DNA from: Rhodobacteraceae bacterium HLUCCA08
Lineage (GTDB): Bacteria > Pseudomonadota > Alphaproteobacteria > Rhodobacterales > Rhodobacteraceae
Length of the DNA stretch: 64,000 nt
Reading direction: 5' to 3'
Assembly (NCBI GenBank): GCA_001314655.1
Contig: LJSF01000028.1
Coordinates: 46,347 to 110,346, forward strand
Below the pieces are notes generated by a model, which was not told where the DNA came from, searched no databases, and worked only from the letters and a program-made list of their open reading frames with translations. Position numbers and translations under genes: made by a program. This document shows, in pieces, positions 1 through 8,441 of the stretch. How positions within the stretch are numbered: position 1 is the stretch's first letter; each line of letters starts with the position of its first letter.

Positions 1-645
1 GCCGCGAAACCCGCGCCGAGGCCGGCCGCGACAGCTGTGCCGCAACCGGCTGCCGAGGCCGCACCCCAGCCCGCCGCAAAAGCCGCGGTTACGGCCAAGC
101 CGAAGCCGGCCGCGAAACCCGCACCCAAGCCCGCCGCAAAAGCCGCACCCCAGCCCGCCGCAAAATCCGCGCCCCAGCCCGCCGCAAAACCCGCGTCCAG
201 GCCGGCCAAGGCCAGCTCCGCGTCCGAAGCCAAGCCCGCGCCCCAGCCCGTGCCGGCCGAACCTGCCGAATCCGCCGCGTCCAAGCCGGCCAAACCCGTC
301 GCGGCCGCTCCGGCCCCGGCCAAGCCCGACGACCTGACCCGGATCAAGGGCGTCGGCCCCAAGATCGCCGCACAGCTGGCCACGCTGGGCGTGACCCGCT
401 TCGATCAGGTCGCCGCCTGGACCGGCCCGCAGATCGACCGGTTCGACGACAAGCTCGACGGTCCCGCCGGTCGGATCCGCCGCGACGACTGGATCGGCCA
501 GGCCCGCGCGCTGTCGGGCCTTGACGAGGCGCCGAAACCCGCGCGCCCCTCGACCACGACCTACCAGGCCCCGAACAAGGCCGGGCGCTCTGGCGCCGTG
601 ACCCTGCCGGCCATGCCTGACGGGACACCGCGCCACGATACATGA
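1..645 (+). CDS. nuoE: NADH-quinone oxidoreductase subunit E, C-terminal part (5' end outside window)
   Basis: The frame is open from base 1, so this is the 3' part of a gene that begins outside the window. About the first 105 visible residues are low-complexity Ala/Pro/Lys sequence. A compact domain follows with a helix-hairpin-helix-like motif (IKGVGPKIAAQLATLGV, about residues 114-130) and then a short tail. The thioredoxin-like [2Fe-2S] domain that defines NuoE is not visible. I assign NuoE because an extension of this type is known on rhodobacterial NuoE and because nuoF follows after one small gene. The stop TGA overlaps the next ATG (ATGA). In complex I, NuoE belongs to the peripheral NADH-oxidising module. 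Confidence 0.8.
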   Translation, partial: AAKPAPRPAATAVPQPAAEAAPQPAAKAAVTAKPKPAAKPAPKPAAKAAPQPAAKSAPQPAAKPASRPAKASSASEAKPAPQPVPAEPAESAASKPAKPVAAAPAPAKPDDLTRIKGVGPKIAAQLATLGVTRFDQVAAWTGPQIDRFDDKLDGPAGRIRRDDWIGQARALSGLDEAPKPARPSTTTYQAPNKAGRSGAVTLPAMPDGTPRHDT

Positions 646-866
646 CCGACCCCACGCGCCAGCAGATCGCCAGCGGCGCCCGAACCGTGGCGCTTGTCAT
701 CGCCGCATCGGCGCTGCTGTCGATCTTCGCGCCGCAGATCGTGGACGGGCTGGGCCTGGCCCCCCGGTTCACGATCCTGCTGACGCTTTTCGCCCTGGCG
801 GGGTTCATTTGGGCACTGGTTGTCACCTGGAAACTCTGGCAGAAGACCCGCGACGAACAGGACTAG
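642..866 (+). CDS. Small two-helix membrane protein between nuoE and nuoF (DUF5337-like)
   Basis: A 74-residue protein whose ATG overlaps the nuoE stop, so translation is probably coupled. It has two hydrophobic segments (about residues 15-35 and 43-63) separated by a short polar turn, and a charged C-terminus. This matches what I recall as DUF5337, a family found at this position in rhodobacterial nuo clusters; no search was run. The Paracoccus denitrificans complex I cluster is known to carry several unidentified reading frames between structural genes, and this is probably the equivalent of one. Its function is unknown. The position suggests a role in complex I assembly or stability, which is inference. 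Confidence 0.8.
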   Translation: MTDPTRQQIASGARTVALVIAASALLSIFAPQIVDGLGLAPRFTILLTLFALAGFIWALVVTWKLWQKTRDEQD

Positions 867-878
867 GGAGCACGCCCG

Positions 879-2162
879 ATGCTTGCCGACACGGACCGCA
901 TCTTCACCAATATCTACGGCATGCATGACCGCAGCCTTGCCGGCGCCCGGGCGCGTGGCCACTGGGACGGCACCGGCGACCTGGTCAAGAAGGGCCGCGA
1001 CTGGATCGTCGACGAGATGAAGAAATCCGGCCTGCGCGGCCGCGGCGGGGCGGGCTTTCCCACCGGGCTCAAATGGTCCTTCATGCCCAAGGAAAGCGAC
1101 GGCCGCCCGTCCTATCTGGTGGTCAATGCCGACGAATCCGAGCCGGGCACCTGCAAGGACCGCGAAATCTTGCGCCACGATCCGCATACGCTGATCGAAG
1201 GCTGCCTGATCGCGTCTTTCGCGATGAATGCCCATGCCTGCTACATCTATATCCGCGGCGAATACATCCGCGAACGCGAGGCGCTGCAGGCGGCCATCGA
1301 CGAAGCCTATGACGCGGGGCTGCTGGGCAAGAACGCGGCCGGCAGCGGATGGGATTTCGACCTGTATCTGCACCACGGCGCCGGCGCCTATATCTGCGGC
1401 GAGGAAACCGCCCTGCTGGAAAGCCTCGAGGGCAAGAAGGGCATGCCGCGGATGAAGCCGCCGTTCCCGGCCGGCGCGGGGCTTTATGGCTGCCCGACCA
1501 CGGTGAACAATGTCGAATCCATCGCCGTGGTGCCGACGATCCTGCGCCGCGGCGCCGAATGGTTCGCGGGTTTCGGCCGGCCCAACAATGCGGGGACCAA
1601 GCTGTTCGCCGTCTCGGGCCATGTCAACACCCCCTGTGTCGTCGAAGAGGCGATGTCGATCAGCTTCGAGGAGCTGATCGAAAAGCATTGCGGCGGCATC
1701 CGCGGCGGCTGGGACAACCTGCTGGCGGTGATCCCGGGCGGCTCTTCCGTGCCTTGCGTGCGCGGCGAGAACATGCGCGACGCGATCATGGATTTCGACT
1801 ATCTGCGCAACGATTTGCAGTCGGGCCTGGGCACCGCGGCGGTGATCGTGATGGACAAGTCGACCGACATCATCAAGGCGATCTGGCGGCTGTCGAAATT
1901 CTACAAGCACGAAAGCTGCGGCCAATGCACGCCCTGCCGCGAAGGCACCGGCTGGATGATGCGGGTGATGGACCGGCTGGTGAAGGGCGAGGCAGATGTC
2001 GAGGAAATCGACATGCTGTTCGAGGTCACCAAGCAGGTCGAGGGCCACACGATCTGCGCCCTGGGCGATGCCGCCGCCTGGCCGATCCAGGGCCTGATCC
2101 GCAATTTCCGCGACGTGATCGAGGACCGGATCAAGGCCAAATCCGCCATCGCCGCGGAATAG
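879..2162 (+). CDS. nuoF: NADH-quinone oxidoreductase subunit F (NADH/FMN binding)
   Basis: This 427-residue protein has the usual length for the family. NuoF oxidises NADH through FMN and passes electrons to the N3 [4Fe-4S] cluster of complex I. The FMN/NADH-binding glycine-rich stretches are present: [13 protein letters not shown] (about 54-66), NADESEPGT (about 82-90) and [10 protein letters not shown] (about 168-177). The cluster-binding Cys motif [15 protein letters not shown] lies at about 345-359, with the fourth Cys in HTICALGD near 390. The ATG is 12 nt past the preceding stop, behind a GGGAG ribosome-binding site. A perfect palindrome begins immediately after the stop codon. Confidence 0.97.
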   Translation: MLADTDRIFTNIYGMHDRSLAGARARGHWDGTGDLVKKGRDWIVDEMKKSGLRGRGGAGFPTGLKWSFMPKESDGRPSYLVVNADESEPGTCKDREILRHDPHTLIEGCLIASFAMNAHACYIYIRGEYIREREALQAAIDEAYDAGLLGKNAAGSGWDFDLYLHHGAGAYICGEETALLESLEGKKGMPRMKPPFPAGAGLYGCPTTVNNVESIAVVPTILRRGAEWFAGFGRPNNAGTKLFAVSGHVNTPCVVEEAMSISFEELIEKHCGGIRGGWDNLLAVIPGGSSVPCVRGENMRDAIMDFDYLRNDLQSGLGTAAVIVMDKSTDIIKAIWRLSKFYKHESCGQCTPCREGTGWMMRVMDRLVKGEADVEEIDMLFEVTKQVEGHTICALGDAAAWPIQGLIRNFRDVIEDRIKAKSAIAAE

Positions 2163-2186
2163 CACCAAATTTACGTAAATTTGGTG
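2163..2186. repeat. Perfect 24-bp palindrome, copy 1 of an AATTTACGTAAATT family
   Basis: It begins at the base after the nuoF TAG. The arms CACC and GGTG flank AAATTTACGTAAATTT with no mismatch, centred between 2174 and 2175. It shares the 14-bp core AATTTACGTAAATT with copies at 30886-30909 and 46185-46206, whose outer arms differ but are again self-complementary. A second ACGT element, TTACGTCATTC, lies at 2199-2209. There is no T-tract after it, so it is not a standard intrinsic terminator. Confidence 0.85.
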
Positions 2187-2303
2187 GCGCCTCCAGACTT
2201 ACGTCATTCCGGAGACCCCCGCCGAGACGCGTCGGTACTGGACCGTCCCGGTCCAACCGCTAAGGTGGCGCCAGACGGAATGCCTATGCGAAAGGACAGG
2301 GCG

Positions 2304-2708
2304 ATGTACATGAAAGCGGTGCTTCTGGGTCTGGGGATGCTGGCCCTGGCCGGGTGCGAGACGGCCCCGGCGACCGGGTCCGCAGGTGGCAGTGTCTCGG
2401 CACAGATCGAAAGCTTCATCGAGGACGCCGCCACGGCCGAACTGATCGCCTCCGAATGCCCCGACCTGTCGATGACCGCCAGCACCGAGACCCTGACCAC
2501 GACGTTCGTCAACCAGATGATCGCGTCCGGGGTCTCGCCTGTCGTGATCGCCGAGGCGGTCGATGGCCTTGATGATTACGCGATGGCGGGACAGATCGTG
2601 TCCGACTTGCTGCGCGCCGGTGTCGATCCGAGCAACGCGACCAGCATGTGCGGCTACGGCCGCCAGCAGATCACCACCGGCAGCCGCGTCGGTCGGTTCC
2701 TGCGCTGA
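2304..2708 (+). CDS. Putative lipoprotein, DUF5333-like, in the nuo cluster
   Basis: 134 residues. The ATG at 2304 is chosen because AAAGGA (2291-2296) sits 7 nt upstream and the N-terminus then forms a short signal peptide ending in the lipobox LAGC (Cys near residue 16). The mature part ends in a CGYGRQQ...GRFLR segment. The protein encoded at 5417-5809 ends in a closely similar way (CTVGRAQ...GRFLR), so the two are paralogues. I recall this family as DUF5333, found between nuoF and nuoG in rhodobacteria. Its function is unknown; the lipobox points to anchoring at the periplasmic face of a membrane. Confidence 0.8.
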   Translation: MYMKAVLLGLGMLALAGCETAPATGSAGGSVSAQIESFIEDAATAELIASECPDLSMTASTETLTTTFVNQMIASGVSPVVIAEAVDGLDDYAMAGQIVSDLLRAGVDPSNATSMCGYGRQQITTGSRVGRFLR

Positions 2709-2744
2709 GCCGGCTGGGCCGGGCCGCATTTAGAAGGAGCTACG

Positions 2745-3023
2745 ATGGACTGGCATGACCTGTTCGGACCGATCGGAACCGAAGGCACGCGCAGGATGCG
2801 TATCGTCACCGGCCTCATCGGGGCGCTGGCGGGCGGCGGCATCGGCTACCTGTGGTGGATCGCCGAGCTGGGCGATCCGATGTCACCGGTCCTGACGGTG
2901 CTGATCGGCGCGGCCCTGGGCGGGGCCTTCGGCGCCTTGTTTTCCTTGTTGGTTGTTGGTGCCCTGCTGGCCATCCTCGCCGTCGCCGCGATCATCGCCT
3001 GGCAAGTCGTCGTGAAAGGATAG
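2745..3023 (+). CDS. Small membrane protein, unknown
   Basis: 92 residues behind a strong ribosome-binding site (AGAAGGAG at 2731-2738). After a charged N-terminus there are about three hydrophobic stretches: residues 18-38, 46-70 and 70-88. The last two are nearly continuous and Gly/Ala/Leu/Val-rich. I do not recognise the family. It lies between the DUF5333-like lipoprotein gene and the DUF3291 gene, with a 3-nt gap to the latter, so the two are probably co-transcribed. Confidence 0.7.
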   Translation: MDWHDLFGPIGTEGTRRMRIVTGLIGALAGGGIGYLWWIAELGDPMSPVLTVLIGAALGGAFGALFSLLVVGALLAILAVAAIIAWQVVVKG

Positions 3024-3026
3024 CGC

Positions 3027-3503
3027 ATGCACCTGGCAGAGTTGAACATCGGGCGCCTGTCGGCCCCCACCGATGATCCCCGCGTGGCCGAGTTCATGGA
3101 GGCGCTCGACCTGGTGAATGGTCTGGGCAAACGGATGCCCGGGTTCGTCTGGATGATGGAAGGCTCGGGCGCGCCGGGCACCGGCAATACCGAAAACTGC
3201 ATCGGCGCGGATCCGCAATTCGTCGCCAACCTGACGGTCTGGGAAGACGTGGCGTCCCTCGAGAAATTCGTCTGGGACACGATCCACAAGCGGTTCTATG
3301 ACCGCCGCGCAGAGTGGTTCGAGGTGCTGGGCGACCAGCATTTCGTCATGTGGTGGGTCGCGCCCGGCCACAGACCGACCTTGGACGAGGGCCTGGCCCG
3401 GCTGGACCACCTGCGCGCCCACGGCGCCAGCGACCATGGCTTCGGCTGGGACTGGCTGAAACAGGCCGGCCTCTGGCGTGACCGGCGCTGCGCCGCCGGC
3501 TAG
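3027..3503 (+). CDS. DUF3291 domain protein
   Basis: 158 residues, of DUF3291 type (a ferredoxin-like alpha/beta fold related to antibiotic-biosynthesis monooxygenases). Typical features are the N-terminal HLAELNIGRL strand, the F-VWMMEGSG region, LTVWEDVASLEKFVW and the C-terminal WWVAPGHRPTLDEGLARLDHL. The family's biochemical role is not established. The start is 3 nt after the preceding gene. Its presence between complex I genes looks like an insertion rather than a functional link. Confidence 0.85.
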   Translation: MHLAELNIGRLSAPTDDPRVAEFMEALDLVNGLGKRMPGFVWMMEGSGAPGTGNTENCIGADPQFVANLTVWEDVASLEKFVWDTIHKRFYDRRAEWFEVLGDQHFVMWWVAPGHRPTLDEGLARLDHLRAHGASDHGFGWDWLKQAGLWRDRRCAAG

Positions 3504-3569
3504 CCCCCGCCCGTCGAGCCTTGTCCGGCGCGTCCTGTCGGGACGGTTTCGGCGTGACGGAGCATCGGG

Positions 3570-3598
3570 TTGACCCGGGGTCCCGCGATCGGTATCCT
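3570..3598 (+). promoter_or_regulatory. Sigma70-type promoter for the VPLPA-CTERM gene
   Basis: TTGACC (-35, 3570-3575) and TATCCT (-10, 3593-3598) are separated by exactly 17 nt. The start codon at 3656 lies about 50 nt downstream of the predicted start site. The same TTGACC-N17-TAT layout occurs on the minus strand before the Hint-domain gene and the DEAD-box helicase gene in this window, which supports the call. Confidence 0.65.
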
Positions 3599-3655
3599 TT
3601 CCGCCATTGATCGCAATACACTTTCAAACGACCTGATTGAATTGGAGTTTTCCGA

Positions 3656-4309
3656 ATGCGTATTTTGTTTCCTCTTGTTGCGAGCGTGATGCTTGCCTCG
3701 GGCGCCGGTGCGGCGACCATGACCCTCGATTTCAGCGGCGATATCTGCAACGGCGGCGGAAGCTGCGGCAGCGGATCGCAGATCGACCAGTCCTATGGCG
3801 ATGTTGCCGGTCAGGTCGACGTGATCCACGACGCGGACCGGTCACTCCCCGGTCTGCAGGACCTGCGACATTGGGGTCCGGGGTATGAAACCCTCGACCA
3901 TGTCGCCTATGGTCTTCTGAATGGTGGCGGTCTGTCGATCCTGTTCGACGCCCTGGCCGGCTACGAAGTGACCGTGCATGGCTTCGACATCGCGCCCTAT
4001 GCCGACCGCGAACGCGATACGCTCGTCCAGGTGATCGACATGATGGACGGAACGAAGCTGGTCTATGAAACCTACACGCCGCTGTCGACTGCGGGGATCA
4101 CGTCCTTCAGCGGCACCTGGACCTCGGCGGCGGGCATTCAGATCAACCTGGGCCCGGATGCCTGGGATATCGGGATTTCCAACATCGAATATTCGGTCGC
4201 TCCGACCCAGGTGACGGGCCCGGCTGCGGTGCCGCTTCCGGCTGCCGGCTGGATGCTGATAGCGGGGCTTGGCGGGCTGGGGCTGATGCGCCGGCGCAAG
4301 ACCGCGTAA
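3656..4309 (+). CDS. Exported VPLPA-CTERM sorting-domain protein (1 of 2)
   Basis: 217 residues. There is an N-terminal signal peptide (about residues 1-20, ending near AGAAT). The C-terminal tripartite signal has VPLPAAGW, a hydrophobic helix (MLIAGLGGLGLM) and a basic end (RRRKTA). VPLPA-CTERM is the rhodobacterial relative of PEP-CTERM, in which a dedicated exosortase-like enzyme removes the tail and sorts the protein to the envelope or matrix. The middle part is a secreted beta-rich region with two Cys near the N-terminus. The ligand or role is unknown. It has its own promoter upstream and lies inside the interrupted nuo cluster. Confidence 0.88.
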   Translation: MRILFPLVASVMLASGAGAATMTLDFSGDICNGGGSCGSGSQIDQSYGDVAGQVDVIHDADRSLPGLQDLRHWGPGYETLDHVAYGLLNGGGLSILFDALAGYEVTVHGFDIAPYADRERDTLVQVIDMMDGTKLVYETYTPLSTAGITSFSGTWTSAAGIQINLGPDAWDIGISNIEYSVAPTQVTGPAAVPLPAAGWMLIAGLGGLGLMRRRKTA

Positions 4310-4456
4310 CCCTTGCAGGCGGCCTGCGACGGGCCTTGCCGCGAGGCGCCCGATGCGAGCCTGCCATACCCTTGTCGGCCGCGCGCCTCCGGGTCGCGCA
4401 CCGGCCTTCGACACGACCCTTGGACCTTCCTTTTCAACCAGACAGATGGACAACAG

Positions 4457-5161
4457 ATGCCTTTGGATTTTTCCAGCGTGACGCGCTTTTTCGCCAGCCT
4501 GCCGATCTGTGCGCTGCTTGCCGCACCGGTGGCCGCCGCCACATTCGATTTCGACATCAGCGGCACCTTCGACGGGGCCGTCATCAACGGCACCGCGATC
4601 GACCAGGACTTCCGCATGACCGGAACCGCCGTCAACCCCAGCGGCGTGCCCGCGCCCGGGGCGGCCAACACCGTCACGGCAGAGCTCGATCCGGCCTCGC
4701 TCGTGCTCAGCTATGGCGGATCGGTTCTGGCCAGCACCTTCTTTGCCGGTTCGGGCGAATACGGGCTGTCCGGCGGGCCGGTGACCCTGAACGCACCGCG
4801 CATTCTGGAATTCAGCATGGGCAGCGGCGGTCTTGCCGCGCTTGACATGCGGGCGCTGACCCCGGCGGATTCCATCGTCCTGGAGTTCGTTCTGGAGGGC
4901 GAGACCGTCTGGCTCGGCTGGGGTGGCCAGGGCCGGAACTTGGGGATCACGTTGATCCGGGATACCGACGGCGTGGTTCAATTCGGCGAGGACGACTGGT
5001 TGGCGCCGACCCTGTTGCAGGGCCAGACCACGCGGAACGTGACCTATACCCCCGCGCCGTCCCCGTCGGCGGTGCCGCTTCCGGCCGCGGGCTGGATGCT
5101 GATCGCGGGTCTTGGCGGGCTCGCCCTGATCCGCCGCCGCCGGACCGGCGCGACACTCTGA
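4457..5161 (+). CDS. Exported VPLPA-CTERM sorting-domain protein (2 of 2)
   Basis: 234 residues from the ATG at 4457, chosen because the signal peptide (a hydrophobic run near residues 10-28, ending PVAAA) then starts at the N-terminus. The frame is open further upstream, but that part does not look coding. The C-terminus carries VPLPAAGW, MLIAGLGGLALI and RRRRTG, nearly identical to the preceding gene's tail, while the bodies differ. The mature part has FDFDISGTFDG and other beta-rich stretches, as in other PEP/VPLPA-CTERM secreted proteins. The 147-nt gap before it contains no clear promoter, so it is probably read from 3570. A strong terminator follows. Confidence 0.85.
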   Translation: MPLDFSSVTRFFASLPICALLAAPVAAATFDFDISGTFDGAVINGTAIDQDFRMTGTAVNPSGVPAPGAANTVTAELDPASLVLSYGGSVLASTFFAGSGEYGLSGGPVTLNAPRILEFSMGSGGLAALDMRALTPADSIVLEFVLEGETVWLGWGGQGRNLGITLIRDTDGVVQFGEDDWLAPTLLQGQTTRNVTYTPAPSPSAVPLPAAGWMLIAGLGGLALIRRRRTGATL

Positions 5162-5183
5162 CCCCGTCCGGACCGGACATCGG

Positions 5184-5216
5184 GGGGTCGGACCAGGCAG
5201 TGGTCCGGCCCCTTTG
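5184..5216 (+). terminator. Rho-independent terminator after the VPLPA-CTERM pair
   Basis: A 12-bp GC-rich stem (5184-5195 with 5201-5212, one G-T pair) has a GGCAG loop and is followed by TTTG. It lies 22 nt after the second VPLPA-CTERM stop, within the nuo gene run. Confidence 0.75.
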
Positions 5217-5416
5217 TCGTCGCCGCGACCCACCGTGATCGCCGGCAGCCCGCCCGGCCCGTGCGACGGGAACGGCGGCAACGGCGGCACGGGCGGAAGT
5301 CCGCCAACCCGGGTGCGGGAACGGGCCGCGTGGTCCCCTGCTATTGAATATCATCGCCGCTTGGCCAATCTGGGGCCAAAGATCGCGCCACGACCGGCGC
5401 CACGGAGACCGAGCAG

Positions 5417-5809
5417 ATGAAACGCACCCTCTGGGCCGCCGCCGTCGGGCTGGCTGCCTCGGCCGCGCAGGCCAACCCGCCACTCGGGGATGTTGCCCAT
5501 GTCCGCGAGGGGCTGATCCTGGCGGCGATGGTCGACGAGATCACCGGGAATTGCCCCGACCTGAAGGTGCGTGTGATCCGCGGCCTGAACTTCCTGCAGG
5601 GGCTGGAACGCCATGCCCGCGACCTGGGCTATTCGCCTGCCGAGATCGACGCCTATATCGACGATGAGGTCGAAGAGGCCCGGCTGCGCGCGATCGGGTC
5701 GGGCCGGCTGCAGGCCCTGGGCGCCGACCCCGAGGATCCGGCCAGCTATTGCACCGTCGGCCGCGCCCAGATGCAGGCCGGAACCGAGCTGGGCCGGTTT
5801 CTGCGCTGA
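5417..5809 (+). CDS. DUF5333-like secreted protein directly upstream of nuoG
   Basis: 130 residues. The N-terminus is a cleavable signal peptide (MKRTLWAAAVGLAASAAQA, cleavage near residue 19) without a lipobox. The mature part has two Cys and ends in the CTVGRAQMQAGTELGRFLR segment, matching the end of the lipoprotein encoded at 2304-2708. The pair therefore flanks the inserted DUF3291/VPLPA-CTERM cassette. I recall this as the usual protein between nuoF and nuoG in rhodobacteria. It is presumably periplasmic; its function is unknown. Confidence 0.8.
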   Translation: MKRTLWAAAVGLAASAAQANPPLGDVAHVREGLILAAMVDEITGNCPDLKVRVIRGLNFLQGLERHARDLGYSPAEIDAYIDDEVEEARLRAIGSGRLQALGADPEDPASYCTVGRAQMQAGTELGRFLR

Positions 5810-6029
5810 ACGCGTTAAACATTCGCTTTCATTGATGAATCGCGGCCGCTGCGCCGGGGGGACCGGATTCGGCATCGCAGAAAAAACACTCCCCCTTGGG
5901 TCGGTTCGCGCTGGCATACCCGGACATGTCGCGTTAGAAGGCGCCTGATCCCGGTCCGGGACGTGCCTGCCCATGGCGCAAGGCCCAGTCCCGGCGGAAC
6001 ATGCCACGAGGGGATTGAGGGAACTGCCC

Positions 6030-8048
6030 ATGTCCGATCTGCGCAAGATCATCATCGATGACCAGGAACTCGAAGTCCCCGCGGCGATGACCCTGATCCA
6101 GGCCTGCGAAGAGGCCGGGATCGAGATCCCGCGCTTTTGCTACCACGAACGGCTGTCGATCGCCGGCAATTGCCGGATGTGCCTGGTCGAGGTCGTGGGC
6201 GGCCCGCCGAAACCCGCCGCCTCCTGTGCGATGCAGGTGCGCGACCTGCGCCCGGGCCCCGAAGGCCAGCCGCCGGTGGTCAAGACCAATTCCCCGATGG
6301 TCAAGAAGGCCCGTGAAGGGGTGATGGAATTCCTGCTGATCAACCATCCGCTGGATTGCCCGATCTGCGACCAGGGCGGCGAATGCGACCTGCAGGATCA
6401 GGCGATGGCTTACGGCGTGGATTTCAGCCGGTTCCGCGAACCCAAGCGCGCGACCGAGGATCTGGACCTTGGCCCGCTGGTCGAAACCCACATGACCCGC
6501 TGCATTTCCTGCACCCGCTGCGTGCGCTTCACCACCGAAGTGGCGGGGATCACCCAGATGGGCCAGACCGGCCGGGGCGAGGATGCGGAAATCACCGCCT
6601 ATCTGGGTGAAACGCTCGATTCGAACCTGCAGGGCAATATCATCGACCTGTGCCCGGTGGGGGCGCTGGTGTCGAAACCCTATGCCTTCACCGCCCGGCC
6701 GTGGGAGCTGACCAAGACCGAGACGATCGACGTGATGGATGCGCTGGGCAGCAGCATCCGCGTCGATACCAAGGGCCGCGAAGTCATGCGCATCCTGCCG
6801 CGCAACCATGACGGCGTGAACGAGGAATGGATTTCCGACAAGACCCGTTTCGTCTGGGACGGGCTGCGCCGCCAGCGGCTGGACCGGCCCTATGTGCGCG
6901 ACAACGGCAAGCTGCGGCCCGCGACATGGCCCGAGGCGCTGACGCGCGCGGCCGAGGCGATCAAGGGGGCCTCGAAACTCGCCGGTCTGGTCGGCGACCT
7001 GGCCCCGGTCGAGGCCGCCTTCGCGCTCAAACAGCTGGTCGAAGGTCAGGGCGGCGCTGTCGAATGCCGCACCGACGGGGCGAAACTGCCCGCCGGCAAT
7101 CGCTCGGCCTATGTCGGCACCGCGACGATCGAGGATATCGACACCGCCCGCGCGATCCTGCTGATCGGCACCGATCCGCGCAACGAGGCGCCGGTGCTGA
7201 ACGCCCGGATCCGCAAGGCGTGGCTGGCCGGTGCCACCGTGGGCCTGATCGGCGAAGCGGTGGATCTGACCTATGAATACGAGCATATCGGCACCGACCG
7301 TGCGGCGCTCGAACAGGTGATGTCGCGCGCGGACGACCAGTCCGGCGCGGACCCTGTCATCATCCTCGGCCAGGGCGCGTTGACCGAGGCCGACGGGTCT
7401 GCCGTGCTGGCCCTTGTCCAGAAGATGTGCACAGCGTCCGGATCGAAGCTGCTGGTCCTGCATACCGCCGCCGCGCGCGTCGGCGCGATGGATGTGGGCG
7501 CCGTGACCGACGGCGGCATGGCCGCCGCGGTCGAGGGGGCGGATGTGATCTACAACCTGGGCGCGGACGAGGTGGACATCGCGCCGGGTGCCGTCGTGAT
7601 CTATCAGGGCAGCCATGGCGACCGCGGCGCGCATCGTGCCGACGTGATCCTGCCCGGCGCCGCCTGGACCGAGGAACAGGGCCTTTTCGTCAATACCGAA
7701 GGCCGCCCGCAACTGGCCCTGCGCGCCGGCTTCGCCCCGGGCGAGGCCAAGGAAAACTGGGCCATCCTGCGCGCGCTCTCGGCCGACCTGGACGCGACCC
7801 AGCCCTGGGACAGTCTTGTGCAGCTGCGCCAGGCCCTGGTGGCCGAGGTGCCGCATCTGGCCGAGATCGACGAGGTGCCCCGGAACGCCTGGACCCCGCT
7901 GCCGGCCGGCCCCCTCGGCAAGGCCGATTTCCGAAACACGATCAAGGACTTCTACCTTACCAACCCGATCGCCCGGGCCTCTGAAGTGATGGCCGAGTTG
8001 TCGGCCATGGCGCGCGACCGCGCCGGTCAGAGGATCGCGGCGGAGTGA
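6030..8048 (+). CDS. nuoG: NADH-quinone oxidoreductase subunit G
   Basis: 672 residues, the short form typical of alphaproteobacteria and mitochondria (the E. coli protein is about 900). It is the large Fe-S subunit of the peripheral arm. The N-terminal ferredoxin-like domain has [15 protein letters not shown] (about 37-51) and the following SCAMQV Cys. Next come the [16 protein letters not shown] motif (about 106-121) and TRCISCTRC (about 153-161) for [4Fe-4S] clusters, then a molybdopterin-oxidoreductase-like domain without a cofactor role. The ATG at 6030 is preferred over an upstream in-frame start because GAGG lies about 9 nt before it and the ferredoxin domain starts at once. The 220 nt upstream hold no promoter I can support. 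Confidence 0.96.
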   Translation: MSDLRKIIIDDQELEVPAAMTLIQACEEAGIEIPRFCYHERLSIAGNCRMCLVEVVGGPPKPAASCAMQVRDLRPGPEGQPPVVKTNSPMVKKAREGVMEFLLINHPLDCPICDQGGECDLQDQAMAYGVDFSRFREPKRATEDLDLGPLVETHMTRCISCTRCVRFTTEVAGITQMGQTGRGEDAEITAYLGETLDSNLQGNIIDLCPVGALVSKPYAFTARPWELTKTETIDVMDALGSSIRVDTKGREVMRILPRNHDGVNEEWISDKTRFVWDGLRRQRLDRPYVRDNGKLRPATWPEALTRAAEAIKGASKLAGLVGDLAPVEAAFALKQLVEGQGGAVECRTDGAKLPAGNRSAYVGTATIEDIDTARAILLIGTDPRNEAPVLNARIRKAWLAGATVGLIGEAVDLTYEYEHIGTDRAALEQVMSRADDQSGADPVIILGQGALTEADGSAVLALVQKMCTASGSKLLVLHTAAARVGAMDVGAVTDGGMAAAVEGADVIYNLGADEVDIAPGAVVIYQGSHGDRGAHRADVILPGAAWTEEQGLFVNTEGRPQLALRAGFAPGEAKENWAILRALSADLDATQPWDSLVQLRQALVAEVPHLAEIDEVPRNAWTPLPAGPLGKADFRNTIKDFYLTNPIARASEVMAELSAMARDRAGQRIAAE

Positions 8049-8431
8049 GGGGGATGTCCGCAGGGCTCATAGCGACCATGGCGCTTGCCGGCTGCGAGGC
8101 GCCCGGCCCGGCGCCCTTGGGCGTGCCGGATTACCTCGGCTCGGAAACCCGCCTGCTGGACGGGGAGCTGGTGAATGTCGAGGTCCGCGTCGGCAATACC
8201 GACGATCGCGAGGTCGTGCGCGCCTATGCCGACTGCGTCGCGGCGCAATACGCGCTGATCCGGGGCTATGGCTTTGCCCGCCATGTCCGCACCCAGATGG
8301 ACGCCAAGGGTGGCGTCTGGACCGGGGATGCGGTTTACACCATCTCGCCGGGCCTGCCCGCCGGGGTCAGGACAATCGACGCAGAGGTCGTGGTGTCGAA
8401 CTGCGCCCTTTCGGGCATACCGACGGTATGA
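8045..8431 (+). CDS. Putative lipoprotein between nuoG and nuoH
   Basis: 128 residues. The GTG at 8045 overlaps the nuoG stop (GTGA) and gives a short signal peptide with an Arg and the lipobox ALAGC (Cys near residue 17). An ATG at 8054 is a possible alternative. The mature part has two further Cys and no family I recognise. The tight coupling to nuoG suggests co-expression with complex I. A role as an assembly factor would be inference. Confidence 0.7.
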   Translation: MRGMSAGLIATMALAGCEAPGPAPLGVPDYLGSETRLLDGELVNVEVRVGNTDDREVVRAYADCVAAQYALIRGYGFARHVRTQMDAKGGVWTGDAVYTISPGLPAGVRTIDAEVVVSNCALSGIPTV

Positions 8432-8441
8432 GGACCAAGGA

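Noticed and set aside
5344-5372. TTGAAT-N17-AATCTG as a promoter for the second DUF5333-like gene and nuoG
   Set aside because: The -35 is acceptable but the -10 is poor, and it is one of many such matches expected by chance. A promoter in this gap is likely given the terminator at 5184, but cannot be placed.
5947-5960. Short GC-rich inverted repeat upstream of nuoG
   Set aside because: Stem of 6 bp with no T-tract; such repeats are common by chance in GC-rich DNA.
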